Part shown: piece by piece, positions 17,250 to 27,421 of the stretch | Position numbering within the stretch: the first letter of the stretch is position 1 | Layout of the letters: each line of letters opens with the position of its first letter | Assembly: GCA_034003325.1 (NCBI GenBank) | Contig: JAVEYW010000017.1 | Location: forward strand, 52,837 to 116,836 | Source: Desulfobacterales bacterium | Lineage (GTDB): Bacteria > Desulfobacterota > Desulfobacteria > Desulfobacterales > JAFDDL01 | Reading direction: 5' to 3' | DNA: 64,000 nt | Made by a program: the position numbers and the translations under genes | Notes under the pieces: model-generated | What the model was told of the DNA's origin: nothing | The model's database searches: none | What the model saw: only the letters and a program-made list of their open reading frames with translations

Positions 17250-17696
17250 ATGTTTCGAGGTAGTTCCAATCATACCATTGATGAGAAGGGACGATTTATC
17301 ATCCCCACTCGCTTTCGGGATGTTATCCGTGCCAAGGGGGAGGAAACCCTCATGATCTCCAAAATGGACGGATGTCTTGTTGCCTATCCCATGGATGAAT
17401 GGAGCAAAATCGAGGAGCGATTGCTGGCGACGGTCGATAAAAGTGCTAAAATGCGCCGGTTCCGGCGTATTTTTATTGGCGCGGCATTTAAATGCCAGGT
17501 TGATCGGCAAGGACGGGTGTTGATTCCACCGGTGCTGCGGGAATACGGCGCATTGGATAAAGAGATTAGTCTGGTGGGTGTGCTCGATCACTTCGAAATA
17601 TGGTCCAAGGAGAAGTTGGACCTAGAGGAAATGCATCATGAGGAAGATCTGAAAGAGGAGGACTTCAGCAACGAAATAGCCAAACTCGGACTATAA
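17250..17696 (+). CDS. mraZ: Transcriptional regulator MraZ
   Basis: A 148-residue protein with two AbrB-like MraZ half-domains, each with the DxKGRxxxP signature: DEKGRFIIPTRFR near the N-terminus and DRQGRVLIPPVLR at about 90. MraZ forms rings that bind repeats upstream of the dcw operon and repress it. The start at 17250 gives the usual MFRG N-terminus, with GGGGAG 4 nt upstream; an in-frame ATG at 17238 lies within the operator repeats and lacks a ribosome site. The acidic tail (EEDLKEEDFSNE) is a little longer than in E. coli. Confidence 0.93.
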   Translation: MFRGSSNHTIDEKGRFIIPTRFRDVIRAKGEETLMISKMDGCLVAYPMDEWSKIEERLLATVDKSAKMRRFRRIFIGAAFKCQVDRQGRVLIPPVLREYGALDKEISLVGVLDHFEIWSKEKLDLEEMHHEEDLKEEDFSNEIAKLGL

Positions 17697-17700
17697 TGCC

Positions 17701-18639
17701 ATGCCGACTCGCCACCCCTCAGCCATGCCCGAAGAAGTGCTTGCGTGCTTGAATTGTCAACCGGGAAAAATTTATGTCGACGGCACCCTCGGGGGTGGGG
17801 GGCATGCCAAGCGGATTTGTAAGCGCATTTCACCGGGGGGGCGGTTGATCGGAATCGATCAGGATCCGGCGGCCGTAAAAAACGCTGAAGTGGTTCTTGC
17901 TTCCTATGCGTGTGAGCACCACCTGTTCCACGAAAACTTTCAAAACCTGCCGGCCATTCTTTTGCGGCTCAATATTCCGGCCGTCGATGGTATTTTACTC
18001 GATCTTGGAATCTCCCTTTATCAGCTTGAAGCCAGTGGACGAGGCTTTAGTTTCATGCGAGACGAACCGCTCGATATGAGAATGAATCCGGCAGTGGGCC
18101 CTACGGCCGAAGCGCTGGTCAACGGCTTGGACGCTCGGGAGCTGACCCATATTATTCGCACCTATGGCGAAGAACGGTGGGCCAAACGGATTGCTGGGCG
18201 GATTGTGGCGGCGCGGGGCGAAGCGCCGATTCGAACCAGTCGAAGACTGGCCGAGATCATTACCGCTGCGGTTCCGGCCAAGGCGGCCGCCAAAGAACGG
18301 ATTCACCCGGCCACCCGCTCCTTCATGGCGCTTCGAATTGCGGTGAACCGGGAGCTGGATGTGCTGACGGGCTTTTTGGAAACGGCGCTCGACTGCCTCG
18401 CGCCCAAGGGCCGCCTCTGCATTCTTTCCTTTCATTCCCTGGAAGATCGGGAAGTAAAGAGACGCATGAAATTCTGGGCCTCGGGGTGCACATGCCCCAA
18501 GGAGATTCCGATTTGCGTGTGTGGGAAAAAGCCCTTGGTTCGGATGCTGACCCGAAAGGTTATGCGGCCTACGCCCGCTGAAATTGCAGACAATCCCCTG
18601 GCCCGCAGCACTCGGCTTCGGGCAGTGGAAAAACTTTAG
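17701..18639 (+). CDS. rsmH: 16S rRNA m4C1402 methyltransferase RsmH
   Basis: A 312-residue SAM-dependent methyltransferase (MraW) that methylates N4 of C1402 in 16S rRNA. The SAM loop DGTLGGGGHAKRI is at about 30-42, LIGIDQDPAAV follows, and the C-terminal part carries ILSFHSLEDREVKRRM, all typical. It starts 4 bp after mraZ, the standard order. The first residues PTRHPSAMPEEVL match the conserved HxxVM...E start of the family. Confidence 0.94.
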   Translation: MPTRHPSAMPEEVLACLNCQPGKIYVDGTLGGGGHAKRICKRISPGGRLIGIDQDPAAVKNAEVVLASYACEHHLFHENFQNLPAILLRLNIPAVDGILLDLGISLYQLEASGRGFSFMRDEPLDMRMNPAVGPTAEALVNGLDARELTHIIRTYGEERWAKRIAGRIVAARGEAPIRTSRRLAEIITAAVPAKAAAKERIHPATRSFMALRIAVNRELDVLTGFLETALDCLAPKGRLCILSFHSLEDREVKRRMKFWASGCTCPKEIPICVCGKKPLVRMLTRKVMRPTPAEIADNPLARSTRLRAVEKL

Positions 18640-18689
18640 GCCGCAGCCTGTTTCGGGTGAGGCTGCAGGATAAGCGCATGGAGTAATCG

Positions 18690-18989
18690 ATGCCGCCCAA
18701 ACAATCGCAGCGAGGGAGTGCCTACAGGAAATGGACCAGTATTTGGATTCTCGTGATGATGGTGTTTATCAGTCAATTGCTGATTTATGCCTGGTGCCGG
18801 GTGCAAAACGTCCGGAGAGGATATGAAATCATGGAAGTGCTGGCGGAGCAAAGACGGCTTCTGGCCGTGCGCGAAACGCTTAAAGTCGAATTGGCGCGGT
18901 TAAAATCACCCGGCCGGATTGCCCGCATTGCCCGGGAGCAATTCGGGCTGGTATCTCCCGGCAAACAACAAACGATTGATATGGAATGA
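18690..18989 (+). CDS. ftsL: Cell division protein FtsL
   Basis: A 99-residue bitopic membrane protein with a basic cytoplasmic start, one membrane helix (about 15-33) and a periplasmic leucine-zipper-like helix, ending in RIARIAREQFGLVSPGKQQ, the common FtsL ending. FtsL bridges FtsQ/FtsB and FtsW/FtsI in the divisome. It is poorly conserved in general, so the call relies on size, topology and its place between rsmH and ftsI. GGAG precedes the ATG, and its stop overlaps the ftsI start (ATGA). A GCAGCC/GGCTGC hairpin lies in the gap after rsmH. Confidence 0.85.
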   Translation: MPPKQSQRGSAYRKWTSIWILVMMVFISQLLIYAWCRVQNVRRGYEIMEVLAEQRRLLAVRETLKVELARLKSPGRIARIAREQFGLVSPGKQQTIDME

Positions 18990-20758
18990 AGCGAACCCGA
19001 AACGACCCGATAAAACGACGCATCGTTGTCGTCGGCGTTCTTATGAGCCTTTGGTTTGCCGCCGTCGGCGGCAGGGCGGTTTATTTGCAGGCTTTTCATG
19101 GTGACTGGCTTTCGCAGCGGGCATCGAACCAATATGAGAGAACCTACGAGCAGCAGGCAAAACGCGGCACCATCTTTGACCGGAATTTTCGGGAGATGGC
19201 CCTCAGTGTGGACGCCACATCTATTGGCGCCAACCCGGGTTGCATACAAAACAGGGTTGAGACGGCCAGCGCGTTGGCCGGTGCTTTAAATCTCGACGGA
19301 AAAGAACTGATCAAGCGGCTTTCCTCGAAAAGCCCCTTTGTGTGGGTGGAGCGTCAGATAACCCCCCGGGAAACCGAGTCTGTTATGGCGCTGTCTTTGC
19401 CGGGCATCGCTTTTCGGCAGGAACATCAGCGCTTTTATCCGAGCCGAACCCTGGCGGCCCAGGTGATGGGCTTTGTCGGCATTGACGGCCGGGGCTTGGA
19501 GGGGATCGAATTTCGGTATGAACAGGACCTTAAGGGGGATACGCGCCGTCTCACCGTTTTGAAAGATGCGCTCGGAAAAGGATTTTCCCCGGGCCAGGCC
19601 GATCCTCTCGGAAACTGTAATGTATCCGAAAACGCAGAAGCGCTGGTTCCGGCCGGGAATAATGTGGTGCTGACCATTGACCGGACGATTCAATACGTTG
19701 TTGAAGAGGCCCTTGCTGAGGCGGTTCAAAAGTTCGATGGCAAGTCCGGTATCGCCATTGTCATGTCTCCGTCCACCGGCGCTGTTTTGGCCCTGGCCCA
19801 TTACCCGTTTTTCAATCCGAATGCTTATGCGAATTTCCCCAAGGAAATATTGCGGAACCGGGCTATCACGGATCCGTTCGAGCCGGGCTCCACCCTGAAA
19901 ATGTTTACGGCGGCCGCCGCGCTCGAACACGGCGGGCTGACGCCGGAGACGCAATTTTTCTGCGAGAACGGCTCGTTCCGGGTCGGCCGGCACACGATTC
20001 GCGATACCCACCCCCATGAACGGCTGACACTTCAGGAGATTGTTCAGGTATCCAGCAATATCGGCGCGGCAAAGGTGGGTGCTCGAATCGGTGCTTCGGC
20101 ATTGCATACGACCTTGAAAGACTTCGGGTTTGGTGAAAAAACGGGTATTGATTGTCCGGGAGAAAGCAACGGTTTTCTGTTGCCGTTCGATCGCTGGACG
20201 CCCATAGATGCATGTGCCATTGCATTCGGCCAGGGGGTTTCCGTTTCCGTGGTGCAGCTCGTCACTGCCGTTAGCGCCATTGCCAATGACGGCATGTTAA
20301 TGAAGCCTTATATCGTGGAAGCGATCACGGATGCGGGCGGACGGCTTGTGAAGCGTTTTTCACCCCAAAAGGTTCGCCAGGCGGTTTCCCCCGGCACCGC
20401 GCGTGCTGTCGCCCGCATGCTTGAAACCGTGACCCGGGAAGGCGGCACCGCCAAGGAAGCGGCGATAGAAGGCTACCGCATTGCCGGTAAAACCGGTACG
20501 GCGCAAAAGGTGGATGGCGGGGGCGGGTACGCGCGGGGAAAATATATTGCTTCCTTTGTCGGGTTTTTCCCGGTGGCGCAACCGATGGCCACCATTCTTG
20601 TGATGGTGGATGAACCGAAAAAAGTCCATTACGGCGGGCTCGTGGCTGCGCCGGCATTTCGAAAGATCGCTCTGGAATTGATCAATTACATGCATCCGGA
20701 AACCGGGCGACCCGAGGGCGGCCTGACGGCATCGCTGAAACGGGGGGTGCGCGGGTGA
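18986..20758 (+). CDS. ftsI: Septal peptidoglycan transpeptidase FtsI (PBP3)
   Basis: A 590-residue class B penicillin-binding protein that cross-links septal peptidoglycan. A membrane anchor lies at about 11-30 and a dimerisation domain follows. The transpeptidase domain has Ser302 in GSTLKMF (SxxK), SSN in VSSNIGA and KTG in GKTGTAQK at about 502. No PASTA domain is present at the C-terminus. It overlaps ftsL by ATGA and murE by GTGA, indicating translational coupling. Confidence 0.93.
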   Translation: MKRTRNDPIKRRIVVVGVLMSLWFAAVGGRAVYLQAFHGDWLSQRASNQYERTYEQQAKRGTIFDRNFREMALSVDATSIGANPGCIQNRVETASALAGALNLDGKELIKRLSSKSPFVWVERQITPRETESVMALSLPGIAFRQEHQRFYPSRTLAAQVMGFVGIDGRGLEGIEFRYEQDLKGDTRRLTVLKDALGKGFSPGQADPLGNCNVSENAEALVPAGNNVVLTIDRTIQYVVEEALAEAVQKFDGKSGIAIVMSPSTGAVLALAHYPFFNPNAYANFPKEILRNRAITDPFEPGSTLKMFTAAAALEHGGLTPETQFFCENGSFRVGRHTIRDTHPHERLTLQEIVQVSSNIGAAKVGARIGASALHTTLKDFGFGEKTGIDCPGESNGFLLPFDRWTPIDACAIAFGQGVSVSVVQLVTAVSAIANDGMLMKPYIVEAITDAGGRLVKRFSPQKVRQAVSPGTARAVARMLETVTREGGTAKEAAIEGYRIAGKTGTAQKVDGGGGYARGKYIASFVGFFPVAQPMATILVMVDEPKKVHYGGLVAAPAFRKIALELINYMHPETGRPEGGLTASLKRGVRG

Positions 20759-22326
20759 AGTTTTCACTGCTGCTCAAAACGGCCGGCATCGACCCCATTC
20801 ATTGTACGTTGACGCAAGGGGCCGAGGGGAATGATCCGGATATTCAGTCCGTTCATTACCGATCTCAGTCCGTTGAACCGGGTGGGCTTTTCGTGGCGAT
20901 TGCCGGGCATGCGGCCGACGGTCACGACTTTATCGAGAATGCCCTATTCCGCGGCGCGGTGGCCGTCATCGCGCAACAACCGGTCAAAACCGATGTGCCA
21001 TGGGCACAGGTGACGGACAGCAGAAATGCGCTGGCCAAAATTTCCGCCTGTTTTTATGGCGCCCCTTCTGACGCGCTCGTGCTGATCGGCATCACCGGCA
21101 CCAACGGCAAGACCACCGTAACCTATATTATGGAGAGCATTCTTGCCAAAGCGGGCAAGGCTTCCGGGGTGATTGGCACCATTAACTACCGCTATGCCGG
21201 AAAATGTATCGATGCACCGGTGACAACCCCTGAATCGCTTGACCTGCAACGGATACTGGCCGAGATGCGGGCCAACGGAATTACCCATGTGGCCATGGAA
21301 GCTTCTTCACACGGCATCGATTTGTCCAGAGTGGCGGCGTGCCGGCTCGATGTGGCGGCATTTACCAATCTGACGCAGGACCACCTGGATTATCACGGCA
21401 CCCTGGCGAATTACTGGGCCTGCAAAAAACGGTTGTTTACCGAGCTGCTTGAAGAGGGGCCCAAAAAGGATCGGGCTGTGGCCGTGATCAACTGCGACAA
21501 CGCCCATGGCCGAGAGCTGATTGGCCTGTTGACCGGAAGAACCCCTGCGCGAAAGGTTATCTCCTACGGATCGGAAGAGACCTGTTCAATCAGGCCGGTG
21601 GATTGCATTCGGGATGGTAGCGGCATTCGAGGCGGCATTCACACGCCTGCCGGTCGGTTTTCGTTTCGCTCTTCTCTGGTGGGCCGGTATAACCTGGAAA
21701 ATATTCTCTGTGCCGTGGGTATCAGTTTGGCGCTGAATCTTCCGCTTTCCGCGATACGGGAGGGCATAGATGCCTTGAAGCAGGTTCCCGGACGACTGGC
21801 CCCGGTTGAAAACAAGACTGGTCGGTTCGTCTTCGTTGATTATGCGCACACGCCGGATGCGCTGGAAAATGTGCTGGATGCGTTAAACGAGTTAAAAACG
21901 GGCCGACTCATTTGCGTGTTCGGCTGCGGCGGCGACCGGGATCGAAAGAAAAGACCCATGATGGGAAAGATCGCGGCGGAACGGGCAGATCTGGTGGTGG
22001 TGACATCGGATAACCCCCGTACTGAAGCACCCGATCAAATTGTGGCCGCCATTGTCTCCGGCATCTCCCCTGTTACGGCGCGGCGGTTCAACGTAGCGCA
22101 GATTTTGGGGGGCAGCCGGGAAAAGGGCATTGTGGTCGAAACGGACCGAAAGGCGGCTATCGGATTGGGGCTGATGGCGGCTGATTCAGGGGATATGGTG
22201 CTGATTGCCGGCAAGGGGCATGAAACATACCAGATTTTAGGAACTCAAAAGGTGGCCTTTGATGACCGCGAAGTCGCCTCGGCGGTGCTGAGGAAGCTGG
22301 AACAACACAGCGACGGACAGGCGTAA
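20755..22326 (+). CDS. murE: UDP-MurNAc-tripeptide synthetase MurE
   Basis: A 523-residue cytoplasmic Mur ligase adding the third amino acid to UDP-MurNAc-L-Ala-D-Glu. The ATP loop GTNGKTT lies at about 114-120, and the DNPR motif (SDNPRTEAP, about 418) marks meso-diaminopimelate specificity, as in most Gram-negative bacteria. The GTG start at 20755 overlaps the ftsI stop. The next gene, murF, starts right after the stop codon. Confidence 0.94.
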   Translation: MKFSLLLKTAGIDPIHCTLTQGAEGNDPDIQSVHYRSQSVEPGGLFVAIAGHAADGHDFIENALFRGAVAVIAQQPVKTDVPWAQVTDSRNALAKISACFYGAPSDALVLIGITGTNGKTTVTYIMESILAKAGKASGVIGTINYRYAGKCIDAPVTTPESLDLQRILAEMRANGITHVAMEASSHGIDLSRVAACRLDVAAFTNLTQDHLDYHGTLANYWACKKRLFTELLEEGPKKDRAVAVINCDNAHGRELIGLLTGRTPARKVISYGSEETCSIRPVDCIRDGSGIRGGIHTPAGRFSFRSSLVGRYNLENILCAVGISLALNLPLSAIREGIDALKQVPGRLAPVENKTGRFVFVDYAHTPDALENVLDALNELKTGRLICVFGCGGDRDRKKRPMMGKIAAERADLVVVTSDNPRTEAPDQIVAAIVSGISPVTARRFNVAQILGGSREKGIVVETDRKAAIGLGLMAADSGDMVLIAGKGHETYQILGTQKVAFDDREVASAVLRKLEQHSDGQA

Positions 22327-23775
22327 ATGATACAAGCACGGCACATGGATTGGACGGTGTCCGACATTCAGGCAGCCACTCAGGGCCATTTGGTATGCGG
22401 GAATCCCGCCCTTCGGTTTTCCGAAATCGGCATTGATTCACGGACCTTGGCTTCCGGCGCCTTTTTTGTTGCGATTGCCGGCCAAACCCATGACGGTCAC
22501 CAATTTGCCGAAAGCGTCATTCAAAGGGGTTGCCGAGGGGTGCTTCTCCAGGCGAACCAGGTCAACCGGATGCCGATTGAAGCATGGCAAGCAGCGCAGG
22601 TTGTCTGCATCAGCGTTGCCGACACCACCCAGGCGCTCGGAGATTTGGCCGCTTATCACCGAAAGCGAGCCGGTGTAGGTGTTGTGGCCATAACCGGGTC
22701 AAACGGCAAGACCTCCACGCGCGAGATGACGGCTTTCGTGGTGGCGGAGAAATTCAACACGCTAACCACGATGAAAAACTTTAATAATGAAATCGGATTG
22801 CCCCTGACGCTTTTCCGATTGACTGCCGGCCACGAGTGGGTGGTGGCGGAGCTGGGGATGAATCACCCCGGTGAAATACGGCGGCTTGGCGCTATTTGCC
22901 GCCCAAATATCGGTGTCATTACCAATATCGGCCCGGCGCATCTCGAAAATCTCGGGTCTCTGAACGGGGTCATGGCGGCCAAAGGGGAACTGCTGGAAGC
23001 CATTGAGCCGAAGGGGACTGCTGTGTTGAACGCGGATGACCCGAGATGCCTGAAACTGGCGGACCATGTTTCTCATGAGGTCCTGCTGTTCGGTTTGTCT
23101 GAAGCTGCCCATATTCGCGCGGTCAATCTGCGTGAAAAAGGGCGGGCGACAGCGTTCACGTTGCAGCTGCCTGAAGCGAAGCTGAATGTGGAACTCAACG
23201 CGCCGGGCCGATTCATGGTGTCCAATGCGTTGGCCGCGGCGGCGGTGGGGGTTCGGCTGGGCATTTCTCCCGAGGGAATCAAATCCGGGCTTGAGCGATT
23301 TAAAGCCGTGAGCGGGCGCGCCACGGTTCTGGATACGGCGGCGGGAATTTATGTGATCGATGACACGTACAACGCCAATCCCGGCTCCATGGCAGCGGCT
23401 ATTGCCATGTTGGCGACGCTGGGCAAGGGAGCGCGCTGCTTTTTGGCTGTGGGGGATATGTTGGAATTAGGGCCACAGGCAGCGGCGTTGCACCGGGAAA
23501 TCGGCGAACAGGCGGCCCGTGCGGGCCTGTATCGAATCGGCGCCACCGGTCAATTTGCGACGGATTTGGCCGATGGGGCGCTGGCCGGCGGAATGGCTCC
23601 GGCCGGCATCGTTGTCGGCACCCGGCAGGAGCTTCTTGCGGATTTTAAACAGCAGTTGACTTCGGGCGATTGGGTGCTGGTCAAAGGATCCAGAAGCATG
23701 GCCATGGAAAGCATTTCAAATGATCTGGTGGCCTGGGCTGGCGGCCCGGCAACACCCAAACCCACAGCGGGCTGA
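22327..23775 (+). CDS. murF: UDP-MurNAc-tripeptide:D-Ala-D-Ala ligase MurF
   Basis: A 482-residue Mur ligase that adds D-Ala-D-Ala to finish the UDP-MurNAc-pentapeptide. ATP loop GSNGKTSTREM at about 126-136, MurF-typical MKNFNNEIGLPLTL following, and IDDTYNANPGSM in the C-terminal half. There is no spacing from the murE stop. Its substrate D-Ala-D-Ala must come from a ddl elsewhere, since none is in this cluster. Confidence 0.94.
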   Translation: MIQARHMDWTVSDIQAATQGHLVCGNPALRFSEIGIDSRTLASGAFFVAIAGQTHDGHQFAESVIQRGCRGVLLQANQVNRMPIEAWQAAQVVCISVADTTQALGDLAAYHRKRAGVGVVAITGSNGKTSTREMTAFVVAEKFNTLTTMKNFNNEIGLPLTLFRLTAGHEWVVAELGMNHPGEIRRLGAICRPNIGVITNIGPAHLENLGSLNGVMAAKGELLEAIEPKGTAVLNADDPRCLKLADHVSHEVLLFGLSEAAHIRAVNLREKGRATAFTLQLPEAKLNVELNAPGRFMVSNALAAAAVGVRLGISPEGIKSGLERFKAVSGRATVLDTAAGIYVIDDTYNANPGSMAAAIAMLATLGKGARCFLAVGDMLELGPQAAALHREIGEQAARAGLYRIGATGQFATDLADGALAGGMAPAGIVVGTRQELLADFKQQLTSGDWVLVKGSRSMAMESISNDLVAWAGGPATPKPTAG

Positions 23776-23790
23776 AGCAGAAAACCACTT

Positions 23791-24870
23791 ATGCTGTATC
23801 ATCTATTATACCCACTGCATGTCAGCATTTCGGCGCTCAATGTGTTCCGGTATATTACGTTCCGGACGATCTATGCGGTCTTGACCGCCTTTTTGATATG
23901 CTTTTTGCTCGGACCCTGGGCCATCAAAAAGCTGAGCCAAATGCAGGTAAAACAATATATTCGGGAGGATGGACCAAAAGATCATCAAAAGAAGGCGGGC
24001 ACGCCCACCATGGGAGGGATTCTGATCATCTTCGCCGTGTGTATTTCCACCCTCCTGTGGGCCCGTCTGGATGTCATTTATGTGTGGATTGTGTTGCTGG
24101 CCACCGTCGGTACGGCATTGATCGGGTTTTATGACGACTATTTGATGCAGGTGAAAAAGCAGAGCAAAGGTCTCAGCGCCCGGGGCAAGCTGCTCCTCCA
24201 GTGCGTGGTGGCGTTGGTCGCCGGCATTCTGGTTTACCGAGTGCCCGGATTTTCCACGCAGGTTACCCTGCCGTTTTTTAAGGCCATTTCACCGGAAATC
24301 GGCGGCTGGTATATTTTGTTTACCGTCCTGATCATCGTCGGCACGTCCAACGCCGTCAATTTGACCGACGGGCTGGACGGTCTGGCAATTGGGCCGGTGA
24401 TTATTGCGGCGGGAACGTATATGATTTTTGCCTATGTGGCGGGGCATGTGAATCTATCCGATTATCTTCAACTGACCCATGTGCCGGGCAGTGGTGAGAT
24501 AGCGGTTTTCTGCGGGGCTTTGGCCGGCGCCGGCCTCGGGTTTTTGTGGTTTAATGCCTATCCGGCGCAGGTGTTCATGGGCGATGTCGGTTCGCTTCCC
24601 ATTGGTGCTGCCCTCGGCACGGTGGCGGTGATCACCAAGCAGGAAATTTTGTTGATATTGGTGGGCGGGCTGTTTGTGATTGAGGCGCTGTCGGTGATTT
24701 TCCAGGTCGGATTTTTCAAAATGACCCACGGGCGGCGTATTTTTCGCATGGCACCGCTGCATCACCATTTTGAGCTTAAAGGGTGGGCCGAACCCAAAGT
24801 CATCGTGCGGTTCTGGATTATTGCCATCGCGTTGGCGTTACTCTCAATGAGCACGTTGAAATTGAGATAA
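23791..24870 (+). CDS. mraY: Phospho-MurNAc-pentapeptide transferase MraY
   Basis: A 359-residue polytopic membrane enzyme that transfers phospho-MurNAc-pentapeptide to undecaprenyl phosphate, forming lipid I. Diagnostic motifs are [15 protein letters not shown] (the DD pair), [13 protein letters not shown] and the HHHFELKGW loop near the end. About ten membrane segments. The length matches the family. Confidence 0.95.
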   Translation: MLYHLLYPLHVSISALNVFRYITFRTIYAVLTAFLICFLLGPWAIKKLSQMQVKQYIREDGPKDHQKKAGTPTMGGILIIFAVCISTLLWARLDVIYVWIVLLATVGTALIGFYDDYLMQVKKQSKGLSARGKLLLQCVVALVAGILVYRVPGFSTQVTLPFFKAISPEIGGWYILFTVLIIVGTSNAVNLTDGLDGLAIGPVIIAAGTYMIFAYVAGHVNLSDYLQLTHVPGSGEIAVFCGALAGAGLGFLWFNAYPAQVFMGDVGSLPIGAALGTVAVITKQEILLILVGGLFVIEALSVIFQVGFFKMTHGRRIFRMAPLHHHFELKGWAEPKVIVRFWIIAIALALLSMSTLKLR

Positions 24871-24875
24871 AAAAG

Positions 24876-26267
24876 ATGAATGATGCTTCGAACATAACGG
24901 GTTCCCCGGCACCCTACGGTATCGCCGGACGGCGCGTGCTGGTGGTGGGGTTGGGGCTGTCCGGAGCGTCGGCTGCGAAAATGCTTGTTGAAAAGGGCGC
25001 AGCAGTGACGGTGACCGACGCGGTGGAGAGACCTGCGGCCGCGGATCGGATGGCTGCGCTGACGGCGTTGGGCGTTCAGTTCGAGTTGGGCGGGCATTCC
25101 GCGCGATCTTTTGATACCGCGGATTTGATTGTGGTCAGCCCTGGTGTGCCCGAGACCATTGCGCCGATTGCGGCGGCGAGGCATCGCGGCATTTGCGTTA
25201 TCGGTGAAGTGGAATTGGCCGCAGCCTTAATTTCCGCGCCGATTCTGGCCGTTACCGGCACCAATGGCAAAACCACGACGACCACGCTATTGGGACATAT
25301 GCTTCAAACCGCGGGGTTGCGGGTGTTTGTCGGCGGCAATATCGGAAGACCGCTCATTGAATGCGTATCGGAGCCGGACCGTTTGGATGTCGTGGTGGCC
25401 GAAATCAGCAGTTTTCAGCTGGATACCACGCGCAGCTTTCGGCCCAAGGTGAGTGTGCTGCTGAACGTGACGGCGGATCATCTGGACCGGTACTCGGATT
25501 TTGATGCGTATGCCGCCTCCAAAGGGAGAATCTTTGAAAATCAACAGGCCGGCGATACGGCCGTTGTGAACGGATCAGACGCAGTTGCCGTCAAGGTCAG
25601 CGAAGGAATTCGGTCGCGCCGTTGGTTGTATAATGTCTCCTCGCCAATATCGGATGGTGCCATGTTTCAAGAGGATGCCCTGGTGTTGCAAACCCCGGAC
25701 CATCGGGGGCAACAAATTGATCTATCGGGGCTTCGGCTCAAGGGCAGGCATAATCGTGAAAATGCCGCCGCCGCCGCCTTGGCTGCCTTGGCGTTCGGTG
25801 TTTCCCCCGTGAATATTGAAAAAGCCTTGTCCACCTTTGAAGGTCTTGCGCATCGGGTGGAGAGCGTTGGCACCATTGGCGGCGTGGAATTTGTCAACGA
25901 TTCAAAAGGCACGAATGTGGATGCCGTGGTCAGAGCCCTGGAGTCCTTTGACCGGCCGGTGGTGCTCATTATGGGCGGCCGGGACAAGGCCGGTGTCTTC
26001 GATGTGCTTTGTGATCCGGTGCGACGCCAGGTTCGCTGCCTGGTGCTGATCGGGGAGGCCACCGAAATTATTCGCCGTGCCTTGGGGTCATGCGCGCCAA
26101 CCCGAACGGCAAACGATATGGACGATGCCGTGGCCCAGGCGTTTTCCGCGTCAGAACCGGGGGATGTGGTGCTGCTTTCGCCGGGATGTGCCAGTTTTGA
26201 CATGTATACCAGCTATAAACACCGGGGGGAATCCTTTCGAAGCGCGGTGAAGAAACTGGAAGGATGA
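24876..26267 (+). CDS. murD: UDP-MurNAc-L-Ala:D-Glu ligase MurD
   Basis: A 463-residue cytoplasmic Mur ligase adding D-glutamate. An N-terminal Rossmann region (VLVVGLGLSGAS), the ATP loop TGTNGKTTTT, and a C-terminal MGGRDK and LLSPGCASFDMY support MurD over its paralogues. The frame is open upstream into mraY, but the ATG at 24876, 6 bp after the mraY stop, gives the normal N-terminus. It overlaps ftsW by ATGA. Confidence 0.94.
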   Translation: MNDASNITGSPAPYGIAGRRVLVVGLGLSGASAAKMLVEKGAAVTVTDAVERPAAADRMAALTALGVQFELGGHSARSFDTADLIVVSPGVPETIAPIAAARHRGICVIGEVELAAALISAPILAVTGTNGKTTTTTLLGHMLQTAGLRVFVGGNIGRPLIECVSEPDRLDVVVAEISSFQLDTTRSFRPKVSVLLNVTADHLDRYSDFDAYAASKGRIFENQQAGDTAVVNGSDAVAVKVSEGIRSRRWLYNVSSPISDGAMFQEDALVLQTPDHRGQQIDLSGLRLKGRHNRENAAAAALAALAFGVSPVNIEKALSTFEGLAHRVESVGTIGGVEFVNDSKGTNVDAVVRALESFDRPVVLIMGGRDKAGVFDVLCDPVRRQVRCLVLIGEATEIIRRALGSCAPTRTANDMDDAVAQAFSASEPGDVVLLSPGCASFDMYTSYKHRGESFRSAVKKLEG

Positions 26268-27421
26268 GGGAGTTAGGAAATCCATTGATGGCAGAGGCAA
26301 TTTTAGAAAAGCAGCAGAAAGTGTATACCGTAAGCCCGGCATATGACGGGTATCTGCTGTTTCCGGTGCTGTTTCTGGTCGGCATCGGCGTGGTGATGGT
26401 GTATAGCGCCAGTTCAGCCGTGGCGATGAAAAGTTATGGCACCGATCAGTTTTTTTTGAAAAAGCAGGCCATTTTTTCCCTGGTCGGCATCATGGCGTTG
26501 GTGATCTGCCGCCGCGTGCCGATTCGTTTTCTGCGTCGGATGGCCTACCCGATACTTGCCCTGGCCGTTGTGGGGCTGGTGGCGGTCCTGATTGATGGGG
26601 TTGGCAGGACTGCGGGGGGTGCCACCCGATGGATTCGGGTGGGATGGTTTACCTTTCAACCCTCGGAGCCGGCCCGGTTTGCGTTGGTGATTTATCTGGC
26701 CTACTCGCTTTCCAAAAAAAAGGACCGGCTGCACGATTTTGCCATCGGCATGTTGCCCCATGTCCTGGTGCTGGGGTTTCTAAGTTTCCTGATATTGATG
26801 CAACCCGATTTCGGTTCGGTGATTATTTTATGTGCAATTACCTGGACCATGCTCTTTGTGGGCGGGGTTCGATTGAAACACCTGCTGTTGCCTGTACCGG
26901 TGCTGGTACCGGGACTGATATGGGTTATGTGTACGGCGGAGTACCGGATAAAACGCCTGATGAGTTTTTTGGATCCCTGGCAGTATACCAACGACAGCGG
27001 GTATCAGATTGTCCATTCCCTTATGGCTTTTGGAACCGGCGGCATATGGGGGGCCGGTGTCGGGCAGGGATATCAGAAGCTCTTTTATTTGCCAGAGCCG
27101 CATACGGATTTTATTTTTTCGGTAATCGGCGAGGAATTGGGGTTGGTGGGCGTGCTCGCTATTTTAGGACTGTATTGCCTGATCGTCTGGCGAGGGGTGA
27201 TCATTTCCAAAAACGCCCGGGATTCTTTCGGCGCGCTGGTGGCTTTCGGGCTGAGCGCGGCCATCGGCCTTCAGGTGGCGATTAACATGGGCGTGACGCT
27301 CGGCATGTTGCCCACCAAGGGACTGACCTTGCCGTTGCTGAGTTACGGGGGAACCTCCCTTATCATGAATATGGCCGCTATCGGCATCATTATGAATGTG
27401 GGCGCGGAGAGAACGGTATGA
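26264..27421 (+). CDS. ftsW: Septal peptidoglycan polymerase FtsW
   Basis: A 385-residue SEDS-family membrane glycosyltransferase that polymerises lipid II at the septum with FtsI. About ten membrane helices. Family stretches include GGATRWIRVGWFTFQPSE and the C-terminal LPLLSYGGTSL. The first ATG (26264) overlaps the murD stop; a second in-frame ATG at 26288 is an alternative. It overlaps murG by ATGA. Confidence 0.93.
   Translation: MRELGNPLMAEAILEKQQKVYTVSPAYDGYLLFPVLFLVGIGVVMVYSASSAVAMKSYGTDQFFLKKQAIFSLVGIMALVICRRVPIRFLRRMAYPILALAVVGLVAVLIDGVGRTAGGATRWIRVGWFTFQPSEPARFALVIYLAYSLSKKKDRLHDFAIGMLPHVLVLGFLSFLILMQPDFGSVIILCAITWTMLFVGGVRLKHLLLPVPVLVPGLIWVMCTAEYRIKRLMSFLDPWQYTNDSGYQIVHSLMAFGTGGIWGAGVGQGYQKLFYLPEPHTDFIFSVIGEELGLVGVLAILGLYCLIVWRGVIISKNARDSFGALVAFGLSAAIGLQVAINMGVTLGMLPTKGLTLPLLSYGGTSLIMNMAAIGIIMNVGAERTV

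Noticed and set aside
19286..20107. 273-codon minus-strand frame opposite ftsI
   Set aside because: Shadow of the transpeptidase gene with arginine/glycine-rich composition typical of antisense frames.
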